The notes beneath the pieces are model-generated. The model was not told where the DNA came from. It did not search any database and saw only the letters and a list, made by a program, of their open reading frames with translations. The position numbers and the translations under genes were made by a program. From the IMG/VR virus record IMGVR_UViG_3300002231_000828, positions 4,488 to 26,057 of that record: a stretch of DNA of 21,570 nt. One strand, written 5' to 3'. This stretch comes from a virus. Below, one piece after another: positions 13,263 to 20,176 of this stretch; position 1 is the first letter of the stretch; the number at the start of each line of letters is the position of its first letter.

Positions 13263-14574
13263 GAGCCTCCTTAGTGGCTTCCTCTATTGTTATGCCTTTA
13301 TAATCCATTATCGTCGCCGCCATGGCCTTTTCTTGCTCCTCTGGTGGCAAATCCTCAAAAGTACCCAAAGGAAACTCGCCCGCGGTCTGGTATAAGAAGT
13401 CAGCCCCAGGCGTAAGCGTATAATCCTCGTATGAGTTGGCTTGACGCTTCTCATTATCTGTCAAAAAGCCGATGCTGTCATAAGCCTGCATTCGATCAGT
13501 TCTTTTTGTGGCTAGGGCCTCAATATCGTTAGGGTCATAATAAATCTCAACGTTATTGCCGTATCTAGGGGATAAATACTTATTTAATATCCCGATCATT
13601 TCCTTAGCTAAAGGCCCCACGGTATCCTCATGCAATTGAAGACGGGCTTCTTTAAAGTTGTGGTTCGTTTGAGTTTCTGGAAGTGGAACAAGCTGAAGTG
13701 GAACGCCATAAGCTGCGGCTATTTCTTGAGCTGAGTTCTTGTGAGTGTTAAGGAAATCCATATCAACGGGCGTCATGCCTAATTGCTGATATTTAAGCTT
13801 TCCCTCCATGATCATAGTTTTTCTAGCGTTCTTAGGGCCGCGTTGATTCTTATCCATTTCCGCTCTAATATTCTTAGCTTGCTTTGGCTGAATCGGAGCG
13901 CCTTCGCTGGTCATTAATCCACTAGGAACCGCACCATTTTGAATTGATCGCATGTTCCATTCAGAGCTTTCATTGTGCTGATCAATGCTCATGGCTCCGG
14001 GCTCCATTGGGCTCATTCCGTAAAATTTACTTAACGGGTTAAAGCTTTTCCAATGAATGATCGTTTCTGAACCTTTATTTTCTGGAATGAATGGCCATTG
14101 CTTTTTTACTTTTCCGTTATTCCACTTGTAGCCCCTCGGCATGTACTCGCCATCATCTCCGATCACCGTCATATAAAATGGCGTCCAACTCCATAGCTCA
14201 GTAGGTTGTCCAGTGATTGATCCATTCATTAACTCAAAATAAGCATTTCCATCAATCAGGCGATATGAAGCAAACTCCTCAAAAAAGTCCGAACCAGTCT
14301 GCATTGGGTTAGGGTCTTTAAGCAACAAAACAAGCGGATGATCGTCTCCAACATCATCACCGTTTTGCTTTACCTTAAGCGGGATATCGCTCAAAGCTTC
14401 AGCGATTATCGATACACATCTAAAAGCAATAACGTTCCGCGCAAAGCCTTCTTTAGCGTATGCTTCACCGTTTACACTCTTCCAAGATGCTGAGCTTGCG
14501 TTCAATACATTAGAGTGATGATTATCGGCGATGGCGGCTTTACGCTCGAATAATGCTAATATCTTCTTAAGCAT
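13237..14574 (-). CDS. Portal protein, HK97 family
   Basis: A 445-residue portal that forms the dodecameric DNA channel at one head vertex. Family signs are AFRCVSIIAEALSDIPLKVK (residues 50-69), HPLVLLLKDPNPMQTGSDFF, LIDGNAYFELM, the IIHWKSFNP and YGMSPMEPG segments, NGAVPSGLMTSEG, and late SAQEIAAAYGVPLQLVPL. The C-terminus ends in charged helices with PPEEQEKAMAA. It is followed by the MuF-like gene and preceded by large terminase, the standard order. The ATG at 14574 lacks a Shine-Dalgarno sequence but has TATAAT ending 8 nt upstream. Confidence 0.93.
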   Translation of the reverse strand: MLKKILALFERKAAIADNHHSNVLNASSASWKSVNGEAYAKEGFARNVIAFRCVSIIAEALSDIPLKVKQNGDDVGDDHPLVLLLKDPNPMQTGSDFFEEFASYRLIDGNAYFELMNGSITGQPTELWSWTPFYMTVIGDDGEYMPRGYKWNNGKVKKQWPFIPENKGSETIIHWKSFNPLSKFYGMSPMEPGAMSIDQHNESSEWNMRSIQNGAVPSGLMTSEGAPIQPKQAKNIRAEMDKNQRGPKNARKTMIMEGKLKYQQLGMTPVDMDFLNTHKNSAQEIAAAYGVPLQLVPLPETQTNHNFKEARLQLHEDTVGPLAKEMIGILNKYLSPRYGNNVEIYYDPNDIEALATKRTDRMQAYDSIGFLTDNEKRQANSYEDYTLTPGADFLYQTAGEFPLGTFEDLPPEEQEKAMAATIMDYKGITIEEATKEARALIQSSK

Positions 14575-14582
14575 AGGTTTAG

Positions 14583-14610
14583 ATTATACAGACTAGATCA
14601 AACATAGCAA
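14583..14610 (-). promoter_or_regulatory. Candidate promoter just upstream of portal gene
   Basis: Minus-strand TTGCTA (plus 14605-14610), 16-bp spacer, perfect TATAAT (plus 14583-14588), then exactly 8 nt to the portal ATG. This is the same geometry as at the protease gene. Transcripts from it would be leaderless or nearly so, which would fit the missing Shine-Dalgarno sequence. It overlaps the 3' end of the large terminase gene. Chance matches in AT-rich DNA cannot be excluded. Confidence 0.4.
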
Positions 14611-15815
14611 ACACCGATATGCTCAGAATTAAAATATTGGTATGCTCCAGACGCGCCATCAAGTCTATCATCATGAGCGTGAGAATCATCATTTGAGAAT
14701 GAGCATCCCTCAGTTATAAAGCCTTCGTTCCAGTCACCTCTAAGTAGAGTCACTTGACCTCTCTTTAATCTTGACGCCCATTTCATGCATCTAACCAGTT
14801 TATCTCCCTTTGGTGCTTGGCCAACAATCGTGTAATTTGCCATTCTCGGTTCCGCTGAAATATCATCGACATATCCCACTTGTTGCCCCGCTTCCTCAAT
14901 AACAACCACGACATCAGGCCCGTCTAATTCTGCCGTGCTCATTATTTCAAGCTTAAGCTCTGGCCATGTCAACTTCCCATGCTTCACATCAAGTATCTGA
15001 TATTTTGTCTCATCGCGGGACATTTTCACGCCTGCGTAAAAGTCATTGGCCTTTTTAACGGTGAAAGCCAAGTCCCAAGAACGTACCGTTTCACCATAAA
15101 GCGGAGTCTCATCAATTTGAAACCAGAAGTCTTTGATTATGCCAGAGACCGAATCAACGTGCTTACCATAAAACTCCTGGTCTCTGATTGGGCCCTCTGG
15201 AAGCTCCTCTCTTACCTCTTCAACTGCCTCATTAGTTAGATGGGGGTTTTCATCTGTATTGATATGGCTATGGGTCCAGTTTTTATGGTTACGGGTACAC
15301 ATTTCAGTGAACAGCGAAATTTTGCCATCCTTCCCCCTTCTACCCTTTGGCGTTCCACCGATAAAGACTTGGCAATCAGCATAATCTAAGGTCATTGGTA
15401 GGATTGAGTTTGACCAGAGCGCGCGCCCTTTATCACCCTTAAGAATGATCCCTGCCTCGTTTAAAATCACTCTATGGTACCCAAAGCCCTCCATATTCTC
15501 GGGCCGATCGGCACTTCTGAAATCGTAAACGCAATGGCCTATCTTCATTTCTTTTTTAGATGGAGCCCAAGACCATAAATTATTAGGCATTTGTTTTAAT
15601 GTTGGCAGAAAATAACGCTCAACATACCTATCAATATTTGAATAAACGGTATCAACCCAAAGGAAGCGATATTCTTTTTGGAGTAAGCCCTCAAGCTGGC
15701 AATAAATAGCAGAACCATGAGTAAAACCAGTTCGACGGCCCTTGTCTAAGGTGTTGTATTTTGTTTCAGAACCATAAAAATAATCGAATTGTTTTTGATA
15801 AAGGTTTAGGTCCAT
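14598..15815 (-). CDS. terL: Terminase large subunit (packaging ATPase/nuclease)
   Basis: A 405-residue two-domain packaging motor. The ATPase half has KGRRTGFTHGS (residues 25-35) in the Walker A position, RVILNEAG (115-122) as Walker B, and GGTPKGRR (153-160) as the coupling motif. The nuclease half is RNase H-like with Asp248 (RSWDLAFT), Glu307/Glu308 (VVVVIEEAG) and the late DDSHAHDDRLDGASGAY (376-392), which give the metal-binding acidic set. The Walker A lacks the classical GKT/S lysine, and Walker B has Asn-Glu rather than Asp-Glu, as in some Terminase_6-type proteins. ATG follows AAGGAA by about 11 nt. It lies between small terminase and portal. Confidence 0.92.
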   Translation of the reverse strand: MDLNLYQKQFDYFYGSETKYNTLDKGRRTGFTHGSAIYCQLEGLLQKEYRFLWVDTVYSNIDRYVERYFLPTLKQMPNNLWSWAPSKKEMKIGHCVYDFRSADRPENMEGFGYHRVILNEAGIILKGDKGRALWSNSILPMTLDYADCQVFIGGTPKGRRGKDGKISLFTEMCTRNHKNWTHSHINTDENPHLTNEAVEEVREELPEGPIRDQEFYGKHVDSVSGIIKDFWFQIDETPLYGETVRSWDLAFTVKKANDFYAGVKMSRDETKYQILDVKHGKLTWPELKLEIMSTAELDGPDVVVVIEEAGQQVGYVDDISAEPRMANYTIVGQAPKGDKLVRCMKWASRLKRGQVTLLRGDWNEGFITEGCSFSNDDSHAHDDRLDGASGAYQYFNSEHIGVCYV

Positions 15816-15842
15816 GTATAATACTGTTCCTTGTGATGTAGT

Positions 15843-15872
15843 AAAAAGGTCAATCTTCGGATTGGCCTTTTT
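15843..15872. terminator. Strong C(UUCG)G hairpin between terS and terL
   Basis: Plus strand: A5-GGTCAATC, loop TTCG, GATTGGCC-T5. This is a 13-bp stem with one G·U pair, closed by the extra-stable C(UUCG)G tetraloop and followed by T-rich sequence, so the plus-strand reading is a textbook intrinsic terminator. On the minus strand the loop is CGAA, the G·U becomes a C-A mismatch, and the T5 run still follows, so it may act as a weaker attenuator between the terminase genes. It overlaps the last codons of the small terminase gene. Bidirectional function is inference. Confidence 0.65.
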
Positions 15873-16170
15873 CTTTATTGGGGATCACAGTTAAATTAAC
15901 TTCTGGAAATGCATCACCTACTTGCTCAATAATTTGTTTTGGTTTGCCTTCAGTTCTATCTGCAATAAAGTTTACCGCCCAAGCATCTCCCTCACTAGCT
16001 ATTTTATAGACTTTCCTCATTATAGCCTCAAGCTTTGTCATTGATTTATCCGAGGGTAAAGCCTCATCACCTATACGCCTCAAGCACTCAGCAATAGTCT
16101 TATTAGTTTTTGGCCTCCCGTTTGGGTTTCCGCTTTTCCCTTTCTGAAAGCCTTTTACTCCTTTAGGCAT
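15850..16170 (-). CDS. terS: Probable terminase small subunit (DUF5681 family)
   Basis: A 106-residue DNA-recognition component placed directly before large terminase. The N-terminus has the DUF5681 signature FQKGKSGNPNGRPKTNKTI (residues 8-26). It is followed by a helical region (LEAIMRKVYKIASEGDAWAV) and the pattern RTEGKPKQIIEQ common to these phage proteins. Small terminases bind the packaging start site and stimulate the large subunit. It overlaps the methyltransferase gene by 8 bases (its ATG lies within that gene's last codons). The terminase role comes from family and position. Confidence 0.82.
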   Translation of the reverse strand: MPKGVKGFQKGKSGNPNGRPKTNKTIAECLRRIGDEALPSDKSMTKLEAIMRKVYKIASEGDAWAVNFIADRTEGKPKQIIEQVGDAFPEVNLTVIPNKEKGQSED

Positions 16171-17344
16171 CGATTAACTCCGCTTTCTTTCCTGTGAAAT
16201 CTTCCCAGCGTTTGATTATTACTTCGCAGTATTTGGGGTCGAGTTCCATCGTCAAAGACCTTCTGTTTAGTTTTTCTGCAGCTATGATAGATGTCCCGCT
16301 GCCGCCAAATGGCTCATAAATATACTCACCTTTATTTGTGTGATGCTCGATTGCCCTTGTATAAATTTCAACGGGCTTTTGAGTTGGATGCGCAGTCTTT
16401 CCTTCTTCAAAAATAACGGACTTTATATCCCAAACTGTCATCTGAGACCTCCCTCCATTCCAATTTCTATCACCACCCTTTTTAACAGCGTACCAGCATG
16501 GCTCATGCTTCCAATGGTAATCACTTCTACTTAGGGCATGGACGTTTTTATTCCAAATAATCTGCTGCTTTATTTCAAATCCTGCATCCCTCAAACCCTT
16601 CATTACCACATCAGTAAATGCACTAGCATGCCAGACATAAGCTACATCACCTTTAAAAAGGCTATAAGCATATCCCCAGTCGGCCTGGTTATCATTCATA
16701 AGACTTGAGCTTTCTTCTCTTTCGGTTTTCTTTCTACCTTTTGCCTCTGCTCTCCAGTTTGCCTCGTACTCAACGCCATAAGGAGGGTCGGTTATCATGG
16801 TGTTAGGTGATTCATCAGACAAAAGCTTATTAACCTGATCTTCTTCACTCGAATCTCCACACATCAACCGATGCTCTCCAAGCTTCCAAATCTGCCCCAG
16901 CTTAGCCGTTGGCTCTTCAGGAACTTCGGGAACTTCATCCTCGTCAGTTAAGCCTTCATTTCCTTCTATATCAAAATCATCAAACCCCATCTCTGCGAGG
17001 TCAATATCGAATTCAGCTGACAAATCAGCAAGCAATTGTTCGTCCCACTCTGCAAACTCAGAAACCTTATTATCCCTGATATTATAGTCCACAAACTCAG
17101 CCTCAGACTCAAATTGTTTTACAATTACAAGAGCTTCTTTTGAGCCAAACTTTTTAAGAGCTTTTAAGGTCGTGTGACCACAGCAAACAACCTCCTCTTT
17201 GAACGGATGACCTGCAGCTGATAAAACAATGGGCTTAACTTGTCCATGCCTTTTAAGTGATTCAAGAACATGATCGACAGCATCTTTATTAACTCTAGGG
17301 TTTTTGTCGTAAAGAATAATGTCTTTTATTTTCCTTTTTTCCAT
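16163..17344 (-). CDS. ParB-like domain fused to beta-class DNA methyltransferase
   Basis: A 393-residue two-domain protein. Residues 1-110 form a ParB/Srx-like nuclease-fold domain (IILYDKNPRVNK, KRHGQVKPIVL, CCGHTTLKALKKFG). An acidic linker (about 120-145) follows. Residues 150-385 are an AdoMet-dependent methyltransferase: TDPPYGVEY (185-193, catalytic DPPY), HPTQKPVEIYTR (319-330) and EPFGGSGTSIIAAEKL (344-359, AdoMet binding). DPPY before FxGxG makes it beta class, and it would methylate adenine N6 or cytosine N4. Such orphan fusions are common in phages beside terminase and can protect phage DNA from restriction. The ParB part has the GHTTLKA variant of the usual GHxRxxA. No partner endonuclease is next to it. 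Confidence 0.9.
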   Translation of the reverse strand: MEKRKIKDIILYDKNPRVNKDAVDHVLESLKRHGQVKPIVLSAAGHPFKEEVVCCGHTTLKALKKFGSKEALVIVKQFESEAEFVDYNIRDNKVSEFAEWDEQLLADLSAEFDIDLAEMGFDDFDIEGNEGLTDEDEVPEVPEEPTAKLGQIWKLGEHRLMCGDSSEEDQVNKLLSDESPNTMITDPPYGVEYEANWRAEAKGRKKTEREESSSLMNDNQADWGYAYSLFKGDVAYVWHASAFTDVVMKGLRDAGFEIKQQIIWNKNVHALSRSDYHWKHEPCWYAVKKGGDRNWNGGRSQMTVWDIKSVIFEEGKTAHPTQKPVEIYTRAIEHHTNKGEYIYEPFGGSGTSIIAAEKLNRRSLTMELDPKYCEVIIKRWEDFTGKKAELIDA

Positions 17345-17348
17345 AACC

Positions 17349-17723
17349 TCATTTTAACGCCCCATTGTAATAGTCTAGAATGGCCTGCTTTGCTTCAGCG
17401 GCTCCTTTGCAGATCACACATTTATATCCAACAAGTGAGCAGTACACTTTAAACTCCTTTTGCTTAGCCGATGCCCTGCCCCCTTTCCTTTTCTTCATCT
17501 CGATGTAGAGCCCATAATAAGGCTCTTTAGGATAAGGAAGGCACAAATCAGAGACCCCAGCATTGACGCCCATGGCCTTACGATAAGCCCCCTTAGCGGG
17601 CCCTTCTGAGTTCTCGTTTGTTATTGCGTAGAGCCACTTAAGGCCATTATATTCATTAGCGTGACGTCTAGCCCACTTGATCAGGGCTATTTGCTCTTTA
17701 TCTTCTAGGGGAGGTTTTGGCAT
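17349..17723 (-). CDS. VRR-NUC domain nuclease
   Basis: A 124-residue stand-alone PD-(D/E)xK nuclease of the VRR-NUC type. Visible signs are EDKEQIALIKWARRH at the N-terminus, YAITNENSEG, then GVSDLCLPYP with Asp59, and LYIEMKKRKGGRASAKQKEF with Glu75 and Lys77 as the ExK part and the Ser-Gln motif near 88. This is close to the whole usual domain length, so nothing is fused to it. In phages such nucleases are seen with helicases and recombination genes and may resolve branched DNA or trim ends. It overlaps the small upstream gene by 19 bases and ends 4 nt before the methyltransferase gene. Confidence 0.87.
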   Translation of the reverse strand: MPKPPLEDKEQIALIKWARRHANEYNGLKWLYAITNENSEGPAKGAYRKAMGVNAGVSDLCLPYPKEPYYGLYIEMKKRKGGRASAKQKEFKVYCSLVGYKCVICKGAAEAKQAILDYYNGALK

Positions 17724-17917
17724 GATGTATTGTCAATGACTAGTCCAGTGGCTGACTTGTAGATTTCTAAAATCTTTCTTAGATCACGGTTTTGCGCTTC
17801 AATCTCTTTAATGTGCTCCATCGTGTAGCCTGTTGGCTCATAGACTCTTGCCTCAATGTTTTTGTTACATGAATTTCGATAGAGTTCTTTGTCTTCTACA
17901 TATTCAATTTTTTCCAA
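17705..17917 (-). CDS. Small hypothetical protein (70 aa)
   Basis: A hydrophilic protein with a central helix (MEHIKEIEAQNRDLRKILEI) that could form a coiled coil. The frame opens farther upstream at an ATG (17947), but I chose the TTG at 17917 because GGAGGT stands five bases before it and the longer version would start deep inside the membrane-protein gene. The product begins MEKIEYVEDKELYRNSCNKN. It overlaps the nuclease gene at its end. No family is recognised and no membrane segment is seen. Confidence 0.6.
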   Translation of the reverse strand: MEKIEYVEDKELYRNSCNKNIEARVYEPTGYTMEHIKEIEAQNRDLRKILEIYKSATGLVIDNTSCQNLP

Positions 17918-18107
17918 TCTTAACCTCCAAAAAAGTAAGCAAAGCATAAGTAAAAATAAAGATAATAGCCATTATCAATGGCCCTATTGTTGGCATAAGC
18001 ACCAACCACCATGACCAATCCACATAATCAGTCATTTTCATGGTTATAAACACAACCGTGATCACCTCAAGAATCTTGGATATTAGCTTTGTTATTAGCT
18101 TACTCAT
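17904..18107 (-). CDS. Small two-segment membrane protein (67 aa)
   Basis: The start was set at ATG 18107 because it overlaps the stop of the zinc-ribbon-like gene (ATGAGTAA) with a GGAG just upstream; the longer frame from 18131 would add eight residues. The protein has a first hydrophobic stretch (LEVITVVFITM, within residues 10-25) and a second, stronger one (WWLVLMPTIGPLIMAIIFIF, about 35-55), with charged ends. The size would suit a holin or an inner-membrane exclusion protein, but there is no lysin nearby and the gene sits in an early cluster, so function is open. Confidence 0.6.
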   Translation of the reverse strand: MSKLITKLISKILEVITVVFITMKMTDYVDWSWWLVLMPTIGPLIMAIIFIFTYALLTFLEVKIGKN

Positions 18108-18285
18108 CGGGCTCCAGGTACATACATCCATGATGCAAAAACTTTACTATATAATCGTCTGTAAAACAATCGCTTTTAGTCTCTTTTAAAACCATCTCCT
18201 TGCCTAATTGCTTTTTGCACTTGTGGCAATTTTTAGCAAATGGCCTTGTTTCGGTGAGGACGTAACGCCAGCGAACTTCAGCCAT
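18100..18285 (-). CDS. Small zinc-ribbon-like protein (61 aa)
   Basis: A 61-residue basic protein with a CHKC pair (residues 20-23), a further Cys near residue 40, and HHGC near residue 54, which together could bind one zinc ion. This is seen in many small phage early proteins that bind nucleic acid or host factors. ATG at 18285 is in a TAATG overlap with the 34-residue micro-ORF, with GGAGG upstream (TGGAGGTTTAACTA). The end overlaps the next membrane protein gene. No named family is recognised. Confidence 0.6.
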   Translation of the reverse strand: MAEVRWRYVLTETRPFAKNCHKCKKQLGKEMVLKETKSDCFTDDYIVKFLHHGCMYLEPDE

Positions 18286-18389
18286 TAGTTAAACCTCCAC
18301 AAATACCAATCTAAAGCAAAGCTTATCACGCATATCAATGACAATGTGATTGCGACTAATTTTTGGGTTTTATCTACTTTATTGCTCAT
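18285..18389 (-). CDS. 34-residue single-span membrane micro-protein
   Basis: The only frame in the gap between the coiled-coil gene and the zinc-ribbon-like gene. It reads MSNKVDKTQ, then a hydrophobic span KLVAITLSLICVISFALDWY, then LWRFN. It is preceded by GAGGT with good spacing and ends in TAATG, so the next gene starts inside its stop. The combination of ribosome binding site, coupling and one clean membrane segment makes it a credible gene despite its size. An N-in single-span topology is likely. Function unknown. Confidence 0.62.
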   Translation of the reverse strand: MSNKVDKTQKLVAITLSLICVISFALDWYLWRFN

Positions 18390-18399
18390 CTAGGCCACC

Positions 18400-18837
18400 T
18401 CAAGTATCTTGGATATTATCTTTAGGATTGCCCCATCCATCTTTTTCTTGCTCCTCAATTATTGCACATGATTTTTTATAAGCATCATAAACTTTAAGGA
18501 GGCCACCATCACCATCCCAGTCCCAAGAGTCCGGCTCTTTGTAGGCATGCCTTAGAGCTTGATTAACTTCTCTATAACCGAGAACTTCCTTCAACTCCTC
18601 AACCTGCTTTTTAAGCTCCCGATTAGCAATCTTGTAATCTTCTGCACCTGACATGTAGGCGATTGTTAAGGCGTCGCTGTTGTTTGCTTTTGCTTTGGTT
18701 AACTCCTCGACTTGCTTTTGAAGCTCATCTGCTCTAGCCTCTTCCCATGCCAAAACATCACACCATTGCTCAGGGTTTTCGCTTTCGCTGTAAGGCTCAA
18801 CAGGCCTCTCTATTTTTGTATATTCTATTTCGCTCAC
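18400..18837 (-). CDS. Acidic coiled-coil hypothetical protein (145 aa)
   Basis: Starts at GTG 18837 behind a perfect AAGGAGGT. The middle of the protein (about residues 30-90) has two charged helices that form likely coiled coils (EARADELQKQVEELTKAKAN and NRELKKQVEELKEVLG). The C-terminal part has Trp/Asp-rich DSWDWDGDGGLLKVYDAYKK. The helices suggest a self-associating or partner-binding early protein. I recognise no family. Two bases lie between its start and the stop of the 198-residue gene. Confidence 0.62.
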   Translation of the reverse strand: MSEIEYTKIERPVEPYSESENPEQWCDVLAWEEARADELQKQVEELTKAKANNSDALTIAYMSGAEDYKIANRELKKQVEELKEVLGYREVNQALRHAYKEPDSWDWDGDGGLLKVYDAYKKSCAIIEEQEKDGWGNPKDNIQDT

Positions 18838-18839
18838 TT

Positions 18840-19436
18840 CTAAACCTCCTTAGACTCGTTATATTTATTAATGCCCCAAACGACAGCAAAACAAGCCCAT
18901 AGATAGTGATGCGTATATTCCTTAAATGAATACTCAAAACTATATTGAAAAATCGATAGGTCTAAATTATAATCAAATTCATGCATTTTTTCATAACAAT
19001 TGTATTCATTAGCATCTCCAATCATAAACTCAAGCTCTTCTTTAATCTCTTTCATCTTATCATCATCAACATCATTCTCATTTATATATTCCTTAACATC
19101 TCTGTTGACAGTATAAGAAAACATACGTTCGCTAAATTCACTGTATCCATCCTTAGAAGCGTCAAGTTTTTCAGACCAGTAACTAGGGTTAATGCTCAAT
19201 TTTTCTTTGCTATCACCAAAGAAATTAAACATGTCATATATTCTTGAGAAGATCCATTCTCCCATATCTCCACTAACAACTAAATAACCAGGGAATGTGG
19301 TAAGCCTAAACTTATAAACGCTGGAGCCATTATTCGAAAATACTATATGCCTAAAAACGCCATCATCTTTCTCAATTACCATTGAGTGTTTAGCAGTGTC
19401 TTTTAAAAAACATTCTTTTACTTTTTCGCGATTCAC
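18840..19436 (-). CDS. Conserved phage hypothetical protein (198 aa)
   Basis: A protein of a widespread but uncharacterised phage/prophage family that I recognise by its pattern. The N-terminus has DGVFRHIVFSNNGSSVYKFR and LTTFPGYLVVSGDMGEWIFS ('YRH..F..PG.S.Y.F.L.T.PG.L...GDMG...F.R'). Then come DMFNFFG, INPSYWSEKLDAS and EFSERMF. The C-terminal half is acidic (NENDVDDDKMKEIKEELE) and ends in aromatic-rich helices. No catalytic motif is seen. It begins at GTG 19436 in a GTGA overlap with the membrane protein gene, with GGGGAGGGGG upstream. Position is in the early cluster. Confidence 0.72.
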   Translation of the reverse strand: MNREKVKECFLKDTAKHSMVIEKDDGVFRHIVFSNNGSSVYKFRLTTFPGYLVVSGDMGEWIFSRIYDMFNFFGDSKEKLSINPSYWSEKLDASKDGYSEFSERMFSYTVNRDVKEYINENDVDDDKMKEIKEELEFMIGDANEYNCYEKMHEFDYNLDLSIFQYSFEYSFKEYTHHYLWACFAVVWGINKYNESKEV

Positions 19437-19639
19437 TTATCCCCCTCCCCTAACTGAATAACATTACCACCTAAATCAAGATACTGACCTTCTCCAGTGG
19501 CTTTGTTGTATTCGAATAATCCTAGTTTTTTGAGGTGTTTTTTATGATCGACCTCGACAATACTAGACCCTACAAGTGCTCCTAAAAGACCACCTAATAT
19601 GATGCCAACAAATAAAATTAATGGGAAGTTATTGTCCAT
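19433..19639 (-). CDS. Small N-terminally anchored membrane protein (68 aa)
   Basis: The start was set at ATG 19639 (in TAATG, behind GGGGGAGGAG) rather than the upstream ATG at 19660, which would add seven residues out of the upstream gene's 3' end. The product begins MDNNFPLILFVGIILGGLLG, a glycine-rich membrane segment (about residues 5-26, with a GxxxG-like pattern). A soluble basic-then-polar tail follows, with KKHLKKLGLFEYN and GEGQYLDLGGNV. N-out/C-in topology is likely. Function unknown. Confidence 0.62.
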   Translation of the reverse strand: MDNNFPLILFVGIILGGLLGALVGSSIVEVDHKKHLKKLGLFEYNKATGEGQYLDLGGNVIQLGEGDK

Positions 19640-20064
19640 TACTCCTCCCCCTCCAAACACATCTTAAACAGCTCTTGCGCAATAGGGTCTTTAACTTCTG
19701 CGATTAGTTCTGCTGTTGATTTTTTTGGTTGGTCTGGTATAAGTTCGATGTGTTTCCAGCGCAATCCGTTACGGGTTAGATAAGGAAAATTTGCAAGTTT
19801 ATTCCAATAAGAAATATAATCTTCATAAACATCTGTTTCATCTACCCACAACCTAACCTTCTGACAAAAGTTGCCTTCACTGTCGTATGGGACTTTGTAT
19901 TCATAAAGATCATCATCAGGATTAGTTTCTGAATGGTCATCATCGAACCAATATTCTCCATGATTTTTTTCATAATACACGCACCCAACATTCTGAGCCC
20001 CATGAACAGCAATAAGCAAAGGCACACGTTTAATAATTTCTAGCTTTATTTCGTTATCAGTCAT
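19639..20064 (-). CDS. Acidic hypothetical protein (141 aa)
   Basis: A soluble acidic protein with many Asp, Glu and Tyr residues. The N-terminus has a helix-like LEIIKRVPLLIAVHG, the middle is very acidic (DDDHSETNPDDDLYEYKVPY), then VRLWVDETDVYEDYISYWNK, and a lysine-containing C-terminal helix (STAELIAEVKDPIAQELFKM). I do not recognise a family. It starts at ATG 20064, overlapping the stop of the 22-residue micro-ORF (ATGA) and preceded by AGGAGG. Its stop overlaps the start of the next membrane protein gene. Confidence 0.62.
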   Translation of the reverse strand: MTDNEIKLEIIKRVPLLIAVHGAQNVGCVYYEKNHGEYWFDDDHSETNPDDDLYEYKVPYDSEGNFCQKVRLWVDETDVYEDYISYWNKLANFPYLTRNGLRWKHIELIPDQPKKSTAELIAEVKDPIAQELFKMCLEGEE

Positions 20065-20129
20065 TTCTTCACCCTCCTCTTACGAATGGCCCGAAGGATG
20101 CTCAAATTTACTCTATCTTGCTTTGTCAT
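20061..20129 (-). CDS. 22-residue basic micro-ORF upstream of acidic protein
   Basis: After the helicase stop there is AAGGAG, a short spacer and an ATG that encodes 22 residues: MTKQDRVNLSILRAIRKRRV and two further Lys. The stop overlaps the start of the 141-residue gene (ATGA). Net charge is strongly positive, with RKRR near the end. The good ribosome binding site and exact coupling argue that it is translated. It could be a leader peptide that couples expression of the next gene or a tiny nucleic-acid-binding peptide. Confidence 0.5.
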   Translation of the reverse strand: MTKQDRVNLSILRAIRKRRVKK

Positions 20130-20176
20130 GTTTCTCCTTGTGACTTGATATTACCTATTGTAACCAGTGATTCTAT

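Noticed and set aside
17904-18107. Holin assignment for the two-segment membrane protein
   Set aside because: Size and topology fit, but there is no lysin or spanin nearby and the gene sits in an early cluster.
20130-20176. Promoter with TACAAT after the helicase gene
   Set aside because: The -10 box is good but no acceptable -35 box is found at 16-18 bp, so it cannot be told from AT-rich background.
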